Of a stretch of DNA of 7,789 nt, positions 1-7,582 are shown one piece after another. Below the pieces are notes generated by a model that saw only the letters and a list, made by a program, of their open reading frames with translations, did not search any database and had not been told where the DNA came from. The stretch is from Paraprevotella sp. (GTDB taxonomy: Bacteria > Bacteroidota > Bacteroidia > Bacteroidales > Bacteroidaceae): assembly GCA_021205005.1 (NCBI GenBank), contig JAJPYK010000236.1, forward strand, positions 1 to 7,789, read 5' to 3'. The stretch's first letter is position 1; every line of letters begins with the position of its first letter. Made by a program: the position numbers and the translations under genes.

Positions 1-2
1 CA

Positions 3-3000
3 GCTACCATAGCCGTACAGGCACGTTATCCCCAAGCCGCTTCTATGATCGACATCGGAGGGGAAGATGCCAAAGTGGTTTTGTTCAAACACGCAGAGGC
101 GTCGGAACTCCGTATGAACGGTAATTGTGCCGGAGGTACAGGCGCCTTTATCGATCAGATGGCCGTAATTTTGGGCGTTGATGTGCGTGATCTGAATGAA
201 TTGGCTTTGCATGCCACTCAAGTTTATCCTATTGCTTCGCGTTGCGGCGTCTTTTGTAAGACGGACATTCAGAATCTGATCGCGAAAAACGTGAGACGTG
301 AAGATATTGCCGCTTCCATTTTCCATGCCGTGGCCGTGCAAACGGTCGTGACGTTGGCGCATGGCTGCGACATTCTGTCTCCCATTCTGTTTTGCGGCGG
401 ACCTCTTACGTTCATTCCGGCTTTGCGGAAAGCTTTTATGGATTATTTATCCATAGACGAGTCGCAAATCATTCTGCCCGAACATGGCGCTTTATTGCCG
501 GCTTACGGCGCGGCCTTGTCGCATGAGGAAAAAGCGGCTTCCCGTCCGCTTTCCGCTTTCATTTCCGATCTGGAGCGGGAACCGGAAGTCCGGACGAAGA
601 AAGTGTCTTCCGGCTTGCCGCCTATATTCACTTCAGAGGAAGAATATGGGCAGTGGGCCGAGAATATTGCAAAATATCAGTTGGCTACCTCGGAGCTTAA
701 ACAGGGTCCGCAAGATGTGTTCATCGGGATCGATTCCGGCTCGACGACTACGAAAATCGTGATGACGGACGACAAAGCCCGGATCTTGTTCTCTTTTTAT
801 GAGGTGAACGGAGGAAATCCGATAGAAACGGTGGAAAAGGGATTGAACAGACTGAAAGAAGAGTGCCGTAAGCAGGGAACCGAATTGTGCATCAAAGGCA
901 GTTGTTCCACCGGTTATGGAGAAGAATTGGTCAAGGCAGCTTTCCAATTCAGGTCCGGAATAGTGGAAACGATTGCCCATTACATGGCAGCTCATCATCT
1001 GAACCCTGAAGTCTCTTTTATCCTCGACATCGGCGGACAGGACATGAAAGCCATCTTTGTGAATGGAGGGGTCATAGACCGCATCGAGATCAACGAAGCC
1101 TGCTCTTCCGGGTGCGGCTCTTTTATCGAGACTTTTGCCAAGACGCTGGGCTACACGGCCCATGATTTCGCGATGGCGGCTTGCCGGTCGGCAGCTCCGT
1201 GTGATTTGGGCACAAGGTGTACGGTCTTCATGAATTCCAAGGTCAAACAAGTGCTTCGCGAGGGGGCGACGGTGGATGACATCGCGGCCGGACTGGCCTA
1301 TTCCGTAGTGAAGAACTGTCTGTACAAGGTGTTGAAGCTGAAGGATATTTCCGTGCTGGGACAGGGCATTGTGGTGCAAGGCGGAACGATGCGGAATGAT
1401 GCCGTGGTACGTGCTCTGGAACTGCTGACGGGGACGGAAGTGGCCCGTTGTAACTGTCCGGAGCTGATGGGTGCTTTCGGTTGCGCCCTGTATGCCATGA
1501 AACATCAGGGAACCGGAGTCGGGTTGGACGATATTATAAATAAAGCTCATTATACTTCGCGTTTTCTCAATTGTAAGGGATGCAACAACCAATGCCTGGT
1601 GGTGCGTTATCAATTCGAGAACGGGGATAATTACTATTCCGGGAATAAATGCGAGAAGGTGTTTACGAACGGGGGAAAAGAAAAGGTACGAGGGGCGAAT
1701 GTCTATCTGCGGAAGAACGAACTGCTCTTTTCGCGTCAGACCGAGCTCGAACATCCTCGCATGACGTTGGGGATTCCACGCTGCCTGAACATGTATGAGG
1801 ACTATCCTTTCTGGCATACTTTGTTTGTGTCTTGCGGAATACAAGTAAGCCTGTCCGATCCATCTAATTTTATCTGTTACGAGCGTAACGCCCGTATGGT
1901 CATGTCGGACAATATCTGTTTTCCGGCCAAGTTGGTGCACAGTCACATACAAGACCTGATCAACCGGAAGGTGGACCGTATCTTTATGCCTTTTGTCGTG
2001 TTCGAGCGTCAAGGAGACGGGCAAAACAGTTATAACTGTCCCGTAGTGACGGGATACTCCGAAGTGGTGAAGAGTGTGCAGAATGAAGGGATTCCCATAG
2101 ATTCGCCCACTATATCTTTCAAAGACCGTCAGTTGTTGTTCAAGCAGTGTCGGGATTATCTGGTCGGCTTGGGAATCGACACCAAAACACTCACTCAGGC
2201 TTTTAAACGGGCTGAAGAGGAGCAAGAAACTTACTTTCGCAAGCTGGTGGCTTGCAATGAGGAAATTTTGCGGGATGCGGAAATGTCCGGTCATCCTTCA
2301 TTCACCGTATTATTGGCCGGGCGTCCCTACCATTCGGATGCGTTGATACAGCATAAAGTTTCCGACATGTTGTCCGATATGGGCATCAATGTGATTAGCG
2401 ACGATGTCGTGCGCGGGAAGGATATCGAGATAGACGATGCACATTTTCTGGCCCAATGGGCTTATCCCAATAGAATATTGAACGCAGCCAAATGGTGCGT
2501 TTTGCAGGGACAGGATTTGCAGTTCGTGCAGAAGACTTCGTTCGGATGCGGACCGGATGCGTTCTTAGTCGATGAGGTCCGTGACCTGTTGATGCGTCAC
2601 GGGAAGTCTTTCACCTTGTTGAAACTGGACGACATCAATAATATCGGTTCCATGAAACTGAGGGTGCGTTCTTTAGTGGAAAGTCTGAAATTGGCGGGCG
2701 AACATGCCGAGCACAGTCTGACGGAAGAAGACTTTCAGACCGTACCCGTTTACGATAAGTTGTTCCGTGGGCGTAAGATTCTCGTGCCTTTTTTCACGCC
2801 TTTCCTGTCCCCTTTGGTGCCGGCGGTGATGAGAGCGGCAGGTTATGATGTGGATAATTTGCCGCTGAGCGATGCGGCCTCTTGCGAATGGGGACTGAAA
2901 TATGCCAATAATGAAGTCTGTTATCCGGCCACTTTGATTGTGGGCGATGTCATTAAAGCTTTCAAAAGCGGGAAGTACGACCCGGACCGCACGGTTGTGG

Positions 3001-3965
3001 CCATGACACAGACCGGAGGACAATGCCGTGCCAGCAATTATGTGTCTTTGATTAAAAAAGCTTTGGTCGACGCAGGATATTCCGGCGTTCCGGTCATTTC
3101 CTTGACTTTCGGCGGATCGATAAAGAACGATCAGCCGGGTTTCAAAATGGATTGGATGAAGATTCTTCCTTTGGCTTTCCGTGCCATTCTGTATACGGAC
3201 TGCATCGCGAAGTTCTATTATGCTTCCGTGGTTCGTGAAAAGTCGCCGGGACAGACGGCAATGTTAAGAGACAAATATCTCAACGTGGGCGAGGAGCTTA
3301 TTTCCAAGGGACGATCCAAGGAGCTTGTCCATACGTTGTCTTCGGCGGCAGAGGAGTTCAATGGGATTTGCGAGGAGATACATTGTCCGAGAGTCGGAGT
3401 GGTCGGGGAGATTTTCTTGAAGTTCAATCCGTTTGCTCAAAAGAATATCACGGATTGGTTGGCAGAGCGCAAAATCGAGGTCGTGCCTCCCGGCCTGACC
3501 GATTTCCTGATGCAGAACTTTGTCAACAGGAAAGTGAATGTGGCTTCCCATTTGCAGAAGAACACCTATCCGTCTTTCGTTTATGATTGGGCTTATAAGG
3601 CTGTCGAGAGTCAACTGGACAAGGTCAATGCCATGGCAGGAAAGTTCCGTTACTTCATCCCCTTCCATAATATTTTCCGGGAAGCCGATGAGGCGCGCAA
3701 GGTGATTTCTCTGAACGCCCAGTTCGGAGAGGGCTGGTTGCTTCCGGCCGAGATTATGTCGTACGCTCGGCAAGGAATTACGGACGTGGTCAGTCTGCAA
3801 CCTTTCGGTTGTATCGCCAACCATATCGTGTCGAAAGGGATCGAAAAGCGGATTAAGTCCTATTATCCCGACCTCAATCTGCTGTCGCTGGATTTCGACA
3901 GCGGAGTGAGCGATGTGAATGTCACCAACCGTATGCTGTTGTTTATTCATCATCTGAATCGATAG
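3..3965 (+). CDS. Multidomain acyl-CoA dehydratase activase-like protein (tandem BcrAD/BadFG ATPase, DUF2229), 5' partial
   Basis: The frame is open from the left edge, and family-like sequence continues upstream of the first ATG (position 45), so the true start lies outside the window. By comparison with HgdC-type activators roughly 100 residues are missing, including the first phosphate motif. Numbering from the Met at 45 gives 1306 residues. Residues 1-165 are the rest of ATPase domain 1: IDIGGEDAK at 2-10, NCAGGTG with Cys28, SRCGVF with Cys67. Residues 225-490 are a complete domain 2: GIDSGSTTTK, LDIGGQD at 327-333, EACSSGCGSF with Cys353, RCTVF with Cys392. Next come a Cys-rich linker (C510, C513, C517, C536), a DUF2229/COG3580-like part (about 575-870) and a COG3581-like part (about 905-1306; NEVCYPA, GGQCRA, QPFGC). 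Known activators of this family hydrolyse ATP to push one low-potential electron into a 2-hydroxyacyl-CoA dehydratase or benzoyl-CoA reductase. The protein has no signal peptide in the visible part and should be cytoplasmic and oxygen-sensitive. No separate dehydratase subunits are in the window, so the partner and substrate are unknown. Family assignment is firm; physiological role is not. Confidence 0.9.
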   Translation, partial: ATIAVQARYPQAASMIDIGGEDAKVVLFKHAEASELRMNGNCAGGTGAFIDQMAVILGVDVRDLNELALHATQVYPIASRCGVFCKTDIQNLIAKNVRREDIAASIFHAVAVQTVVTLAHGCDILSPILFCGGPLTFIPALRKAFMDYLSIDESQIILPEHGALLPAYGAALSHEEKAASRPLSAFISDLEREPEVRTKKVSSGLPPIFTSEEEYGQWAENIAKYQLATSELKQGPQDVFIGIDSGSTTTKIVMTDDKARILFSFYEVNGGNPIETVEKGLNRLKEECRKQGTELCIKGSCSTGYGEELVKAAFQFRSGIVETIAHYMAAHHLNPEVSFILDIGGQDMKAIFVNGGVIDRIEINEACSSGCGSFIETFAKTLGYTAHDFAMAACRSAAPCDLGTRCTVFMNSKVKQVLREGATVDDIAAGLAYSVVKNCLYKVLKLKDISVLGQGIVVQGGTMRNDAVVRALELLTGTEVARCNCPELMGAFGCALYAMKHQGTGVGLDDIINKAHYTSRFLNCKGCNNQCLVVRYQFENGDNYYSGNKCEKVFTNGGKEKVRGANVYLRKNELLFSRQTELEHPRMTLGIPRCLNMYEDYPFWHTLFVSCGIQVSLSDPSNFICYERNARMVMSDNICFPAKLVHSHIQDLINRKVDRIFMPFVVFERQGDGQNSYNCPVVTGYSEVVKSVQNEGIPIDSPTISFKDRQLLFKQCRDYLVGLGIDTKTLTQAFKRAEEEQETYFRKLVACNEEILRDAEMSGHPSFTVLLAGRPYHSDALIQHKVSDMLSDMGINVISDDVVRGKDIEIDDAHFLAQWAYPNRILNAAKWCVLQGQDLQFVQKTSFGCGPDAFLVDEVRDLLMRHGKSFTLLKLDDINNIGSMKLRVRSLVESLKLAGEHAEHSLTEEDFQTVPVYDKLFRGRKILVPFFTPFLSPLVPAVMRAAGYDVDNLPLSDAASCEWGLKYANNEVCYPATLIVGDVIKAFKSGKYDPDRTVVAMTQTGGQCRASNYVSLIKKALVDAGYSGVPVISLTFGGSIKNDQPGFKMDWMKILPLAFRAILYTDCIAKFYYASVVREKSPGQTAMLRDKYLNVGEELISKGRSKELVHTLSSAAEEFNGICEEIHCPRVGVVGEIFLKFNPFAQKNITDWLAERKIEVVPPGLTDFLMQNFVNRKVNVASHLQKNTYPSFVYDWAYKAVESQLDKVNAMAGKFRYFIPFHNIFREADEARKVISLNAQFGEGWLLPAEIMSYARQGITDVVSLQPFGCIANHIVSKGIEKRIKSYYPDLNLLSLDFDSGVSDVNVTNRMLLFIHHLNR

Positions 3966-3968
3966 ATT

Positions 3969-4598
3969 ATGACAACGGTAACGAAATACAGCGGTCAGGA
4001 GGCGAAAATCATAGAGGCGGCCAAATCCATGTTCATCGAAAAAGGTTTTGCCGAGACCAGTATGAGCGACATTGCGGCCCGGGTGGGTATGAACCGTCCC
4101 AGGTTGCACTACTATTTTCGGACGAAGGAAAAGATGTATCAGGCTGTGTTCGGTCAGATCGTCCGTTCGTTCGTACCGAAGATGCAAGACGCGATTTTGC
4201 AGAAAGACAAGTCGGTGGGCGAACGGGTGGGAGAGATGATTGACGCGTATTACGCCGTATTCCTCGTGCAACCGGACCTGCCGCTGTTTGCTTTGCGTGA
4301 GATAGAACGGGATGCGGACGCTTTTATCGGGATGGTTAAGATGCAACAGATGGAGATGTATGGAAGCGTCAGTAAGATTGCGGATAGTTTGCGGGAAGAG
4401 ATGGCGCAAGGACATTTGCGCGAGATTCCTCTTCGGGCAGTCTTTTTCACTTTCTACGGCTTATTGATCATGCCTTTTCTCACGAAGAATCTGGCCGGAT
4501 CGCTCTTGTTGAAAGACGACGAGACCTTGGAAGACTTGTTGGCCCGGTGGAAACCTTATGTGGTTCTTCAGATGGAAAGCCTCTTATGCGTAAAATGA
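3969..4598 (+). CDS. TetR/AcrR-family transcriptional regulator
   Basis: This 209-residue protein has the usual TetR length. The N-terminal DNA-binding domain spans about residues 10-58: a first helix (EAKIIEAAKSMFIEKGF), then the helix-turn-helix (MSDIAARVGMNRPRLHYYF, 32-50) ending in the typical YYFRTKEKMYQAVF. The rest is the helical ligand-binding and dimerisation domain, which is not conserved enough to predict a ligand. The start is the first ATG after the activase stop, with three bases between them and no Shine-Dalgarno, as is normal in Bacteroidetes. That spacing implies co-transcription with the activase. TetR regulators commonly repress their own operon, so control of the activase unit in response to an acyl-CoA or related metabolite is a reasonable inference, but no operator is visible because the operon's promoter is outside the window. 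Family call is very secure; regulon is guesswork. Confidence 0.93.
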   Translation: MTTVTKYSGQEAKIIEAAKSMFIEKGFAETSMSDIAARVGMNRPRLHYYFRTKEKMYQAVFGQIVRSFVPKMQDAILQKDKSVGERVGEMIDAYYAVFLVQPDLPLFALREIERDADAFIGMVKMQQMEMYGSVSKIADSLREEMAQGHLREIPLRAVFFTFYGLLIMPFLTKNLAGSLLLKDDETLEDLLARWKPYVVLQMESLLCVK

Positions 4599-4599
4599 G

Positions 4600-4628
4600 A
4601 GGGGAGGGCATCCTATTCCTTTGTTTTT
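4600..4628 (+). terminator. Weak candidate terminator after the TetR gene
   Basis: Two bases after the tetR-like stop, AGGGGAGG (4600-4607) can pair with CCTATTCCT (4612-4620) across a four-base loop. The stem needs two G-U pairs and a bulged A, and is followed by TTGTTTTT. It is in the right place to separate the two transcription units, but the stem is poor and may be chance. Confidence 0.3.
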
Positions 4629-4654
4629 CCTTTCCGTATTCCGCTTTTTTGCGC

Positions 4655-4662
4655 TAACTTTG
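4655..4662 (+). promoter_or_regulatory. Bacteroidetes-type -7 promoter element (TAACTTTG)
   Basis: TAACTTTG matches the TAnnTTTG -7 consensus of the Bacteroidetes primary sigma factor exactly and sits 27 bases before the ATG at 4690. Transcription would then start near 4669, giving a leader of about 20 bases. A TTTG -33 box at the expected distance is not clear: the region about 20 bases upstream is pyrimidine-rich but has no good match, and the TTTG at 4620-4623 is too far away. The element supports a separate promoter for the PurF-like/symporter pair. Confidence 0.65.
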
Positions 4663-4689
4663 CGGATACACCAATATACATGACAATTT

Positions 4690-6129
4690 ATGGGCGGTTT
4701 TTTCGGCTTCGTTTCAGAGGCGCAATGCGTGGCCGACTTATTCTACGGCACAGATTACAATTCTCATTTAGGTACCCGACGGGGAGGGCTGGTCACTTAT
4801 GATAAGGAAGGAGGCTTTATCCGTTCCATTCATAATCTGGAAAGCAGTTATTTCCGTACGAAGTTCGAAGACGAACTGGAGCAGTTCAAAGGACATGCCG
4901 GCATCGGTGTCATCAGCGATACGGATGCCCAGCCTCTGTTGATGAATTCACATTTGGGACGTTTCGCCATTGTTACCGTGGCCAAGATCAACAACATGGA
5001 GGAGCTGGCTTCGGAGATGCTGGCCGAAGGCGTGCACTTTTCCGAGTTCGGTGCGGAAAAGACGAATCCCACGGAAGTGGTCGCCCTGCTGATTCATCAA
5101 GGCCGTACGTTCGTGGAAGGGAGCGAAAACGTATATAAAAAGATCAAAGGGTCGTGTTCGTTGCTCCTGCTCACGGAAGACGGGATCATTGCCGCCAGGG
5201 ACAGTTGGGGACGGACGCCGATCGTGGTGGGACAAAAAGACGGAGCGTACGCCGTGACCGGTGAGTCGACCGCATTCCCCAATCTGGGTTATGAGACATC
5301 GTATTATCTCGGACCGGGAGAAATCGTGCTGTTGCAGGCCCGTCGGATGGAGCGTTTGCGCCGCCCGAACAAGCGGATGCAGATTTGTTCTTTCCTTTGG
5401 GTGTATTACGGTTTCCCCACTTCGTGTTATGAAGAAAAGAACGTGGAGGAGTTCCGTTTCGCCTGCGGTAAGAAAATGGGGGCGCACGACGATACGGACG
5501 TGGATTGTGTCTGCGGGATTCCGGACTCCGGCATCGGCATGGCCCTGGGGTATGCGGCGGGAAAAGGAGTGCCCTACCAGCGTGCCATCCTGAAATATAC
5601 GCCTACCTGGCCGCGCAGCTTCATGCCGAGCAATCAGGAGATGCGCTCGTTGGTGGCCAAGATGAAACTGATTGCCAACCGCGAGATGTTGAAGGGAAAA
5701 CGGATGTTGTTTTGCGATGACTCCATCGTGCGGGGGACGCAGTTGCGCGACAACACGAAAGTGCTGTTCGAGTACGGGGCGCGGGAAGTGCACATGCGCA
5801 TCGCCTGTCCGCCGTTGATTTACGGTTGTCCTTTCATCAATTTCACCTCTTCCAAAAGCGACATGGAACTGATTACCCGTAGGTTGATTCTGGAGTTTGA
5901 GGGAGATGCGGACAAGAATCTGGAGAGATATGCCGCCACCGGTTCGCCGGAATACTGCCGTATGGTGGATACCATAGCCGAACGTCTCCATCTTTCCTCA
6001 TTGAAGTTCAGTACGCTGGAAGACTTAGTCGACGCCATAGGATTGCCGCGAAGCAGGGTATGCACCCACTGTTTCGACGGAAGCAGCCGTTTCACGTTGG
6101 AAGAAGAGAACGAGATAGAAGCCGTATGA
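4690..6129 (+). CDS. Amidophosphoribosyltransferase (PurF)-like protein with degenerate glutaminase domain
   Basis: This 479-residue protein has PurF domain order: an Ntn-hydrolase glutaminase-like domain (about 1-225) and a type I phosphoribosyltransferase domain (about 255-445). The PRPP loop is intact (CDDSIVRGT, 342-350), as are GIPDSGIGMALGYA and QEMRSLVAKMKL. True PurF makes 5-phosphoribosylamine from PRPP and glutamine, the first step of purine synthesis. Here the start is MGGFFG, so the N-terminal nucleophile Cys is Gly; an in-frame TGA at 4681-4683 leaves no room for an earlier Cys or a propeptide. HRGQ is replaced by HLGT, and the HNG oxyanion segment by VAK (97-99). Cys233, Cys380, Cys458 and Cys461 fall where the B. 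subtilis enzyme has its [4Fe-4S] ligands. Proteins of this MGGFFG type are, as I recall, widespread in Bacteroidetes and annotated as amidophosphoribosyltransferase. Glutamine-dependent activity looks unlikely; an ammonia-dependent, different or regulatory function is possible. I give no gene symbol because a canonical purF may exist elsewhere. Confidence 0.88.
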   Translation: MGGFFGFVSEAQCVADLFYGTDYNSHLGTRRGGLVTYDKEGGFIRSIHNLESSYFRTKFEDELEQFKGHAGIGVISDTDAQPLLMNSHLGRFAIVTVAKINNMEELASEMLAEGVHFSEFGAEKTNPTEVVALLIHQGRTFVEGSENVYKKIKGSCSLLLLTEDGIIAARDSWGRTPIVVGQKDGAYAVTGESTAFPNLGYETSYYLGPGEIVLLQARRMERLRRPNKRMQICSFLWVYYGFPTSCYEEKNVEEFRFACGKKMGAHDDTDVDCVCGIPDSGIGMALGYAAGKGVPYQRAILKYTPTWPRSFMPSNQEMRSLVAKMKLIANREMLKGKRMLFCDDSIVRGTQLRDNTKVLFEYGAREVHMRIACPPLIYGCPFINFTSSKSDMELITRRLILEFEGDADKNLERYAATGSPEYCRMVDTIAERLHLSSLKFSTLEDLVDAIGLPRSRVCTHCFDGSSRFTLEEENEIEAV

Positions 6130-7580
6130 GCGCATTTTATATCCTGCTGACCACGGCCGTCTACTTTCTCCTCTTGTTCGCCATCTCCCGCAAGATGGGC
6201 GGGAAAGGCGACAATGACGCTTTCTTCCGCGGCAACAGGCAGTCGCCGTGGTGGGCAGTCGCCTTCGGCATGGTGGGCGCTTCGGTTTCGGGGATAAGCT
6301 TTGTTTCCGTGCCGGGTATGGTGCGCGATTTGGATATGACCTACATGCAGATGTGTGTAGGTTTCTTTTTCGGTTATTTGGTCGTGGCTTTCGTCCTGTT
6401 GCCCCTGTATTACAAACTGAATCTGACTTCCATCTATACTTATTTGGACCTCAGGTTCGGAAAGCGGGCCTACCGTACGGGAGCCTCTTTCTTTCTATTG
6501 TCCAAGATATTAAGCTCGGCGGCCCGTCTTTATCTCGTTTGTCTGATCTTGCAGGAATATGTTTTCGGGTCGATAGGCATCCCGTTTGCACTGACCGCTG
6601 CGGGGACGGTCTTCTTGATTTGGCTGTATACTTTCAGGGGAGGCATCAAAGCTCTGGTCTGGACCGATTCCTTGCAGACTTTTTGTCTGATTGCGGCCCT
6701 GTTGCTGATCATCTACCAACTCTGTCATCTGAACGGGTTTACGGTGTCCGAGGCGGTCCGACACATTGCGGAAAGTCCGCACAGCCGTTGGCTGGAGTGG
6801 GACGATTGGACTTCGCGCCAGCACTTTGTCAAGCAATTCCTGAGCGGAGTGTTCATCGTAATCGTGATGACGGGACTGGACCAGGATATGATGCAGAAGA
6901 ATCTGACTTGCAAGAGTCTGCGCGATGCCCAGAAAGATATGTGCTCCTATGGCGTGCTGTTCATTTCGTTGAACTGGCTTTTTCTGAGTCTGGGCATCCT
7001 GTTGCTGACTTTGGCGGCTAAAGAGGGCATTGCGCTGCCGGTCAAGGGGGATGACATCCTGCCTTTGTTTTGTGCGGAGGGATACCTGGGACATGGGGTC
7101 CTGATCCTGTTTACCATCGGTATCATAGCCGCTGCGTTCAGCAGCGTAGACTCCGCCCTGACGGCTTTGACCACGAGTTTTTGCGTGGACATTCTTGATG
7201 TGGAGCGTCGTTACGACCGTCCGGAACGTGTCCGCAAGTGGGTGCATGGAGGGATTGCCTTGCTGTTCGTCGGCTTTATATTATGCTTTGAGGCCGTGAA
7301 TAATTCCAGCATCATCAATGCCATTTATGTGGTGGCTTCCTATACCTACGGTCCTCTTTTGGGATTGTTCTCGTTCGGCTTGTTCACTCGGCGGATGCCC
7401 CGTCCGGTCGCCGTCCCTTTGGTCTGCGTGGCCGCTCCCGTGTGTTGCTATTTGCTTGATGCCTATACGACGGCAGCCTATGGTTATCATTTCGGTTATG
7501 AATTGTTGATGCTCAACGGGTTTCTGACCTTCGTCGGCTTGTATGCAGTTTCATCTCGCGAGGGGCATAGGACTTTATAG
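6126..7580 (+). CDS. Sodium:solute symporter (SSS family) membrane transporter
   Basis: The chosen ATG at 6126 overlaps the preceding stop as ATGA and gives a 484-residue protein that opens directly with a first membrane helix (FYILLTTAVYFLLLFAI). The in-frame ATG at 6060 would add 22 Arg/His-rich residues and is rejected. About 13 hydrophobic helices are visible, the usual number for this family. Family features include the G-R-Q-S-P-W-W segment before TM2, VSGISFVSVPG (about 54-64), TFRGGIKALVWTDSLQ (169-184), the GLDQDMMQKNL loop (250-260), and FSSVDSALTALTTSF (338-352) in the helix that contributes to the sodium site. SSS members couple inward Na+ flux to uptake of sugars, amino acids, sialic acid, nucleobase-like or carboxylate solutes; the substrate cannot be read from the sequence. 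The four-base overlap with the PurF-like gene implies translational coupling and a shared pathway. The family is secure, the substrate unknown. Confidence 0.93.
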   Translation: MSAFYILLTTAVYFLLLFAISRKMGGKGDNDAFFRGNRQSPWWAVAFGMVGASVSGISFVSVPGMVRDLDMTYMQMCVGFFFGYLVVAFVLLPLYYKLNLTSIYTYLDLRFGKRAYRTGASFFLLSKILSSAARLYLVCLILQEYVFGSIGIPFALTAAGTVFLIWLYTFRGGIKALVWTDSLQTFCLIAALLLIIYQLCHLNGFTVSEAVRHIAESPHSRWLEWDDWTSRQHFVKQFLSGVFIVIVMTGLDQDMMQKNLTCKSLRDAQKDMCSYGVLFISLNWLFLSLGILLLTLAAKEGIALPVKGDDILPLFCAEGYLGHGVLILFTIGIIAAAFSSVDSALTALTTSFCVDILDVERRYDRPERVRKWVHGGIALLFVGFILCFEAVNNSSIINAIYVVASYTYGPLLGLFSFGLFTRRMPRPVAVPLVCVAAPVCCYLLDAYTTAAYGYHFGYELLMLNGFLTFVGLYAVSSREGHRTL

Positions 7581-7582
7581 AA

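Noticed and set aside
45..47. First ATG in the activase frame as the real start
   Set aside because: The frame is open to the window edge and upstream codons already match the family (residues before IDIGGEDAK), so this Met is internal.
633..2294. Long 553-codon open frame on the minus strand inside the activase gene
   Set aside because: It lies wholly antisense to a well-recognised gene, its translation is rich in His/Arg/Gln with no recognisable domain, and such shadows are common opposite codon-biased genes.
3264..4415. 383-codon minus-strand open frame spanning the activase end and the TetR gene
   Set aside because: It is antisense to two clear genes, with a low-complexity His/Leu-rich composition and no family resemblance.
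4680..4802. Out-of-frame ATG upstream of and overlapping the PurF-like start, a possible upstream ORF of about 40 codons
   Set aside because: There is no ribosome-binding sequence and no recognisable peptide; a chance ATG is more likely than a regulatory leader.
4948..5991. 347-codon minus-strand open frame inside the PurF-like gene
   Set aside because: It is antisense to a recognised gene and its product resembles no protein family.
6060..6125. Upstream in-frame ATG for the symporter
   Set aside because: It would add an Arg/His-rich stretch that is really the PurF-like C terminus read in another frame; the ATG at 6126 opens directly with a membrane helix.
6248..7021. 257-codon + strand open frame overlapping the symporter
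   Set aside because: It is in a different frame of the symporter and translates to a Gly/Arg/Ser-rich sequence without domains; the symporter frame is clearly the coding one.
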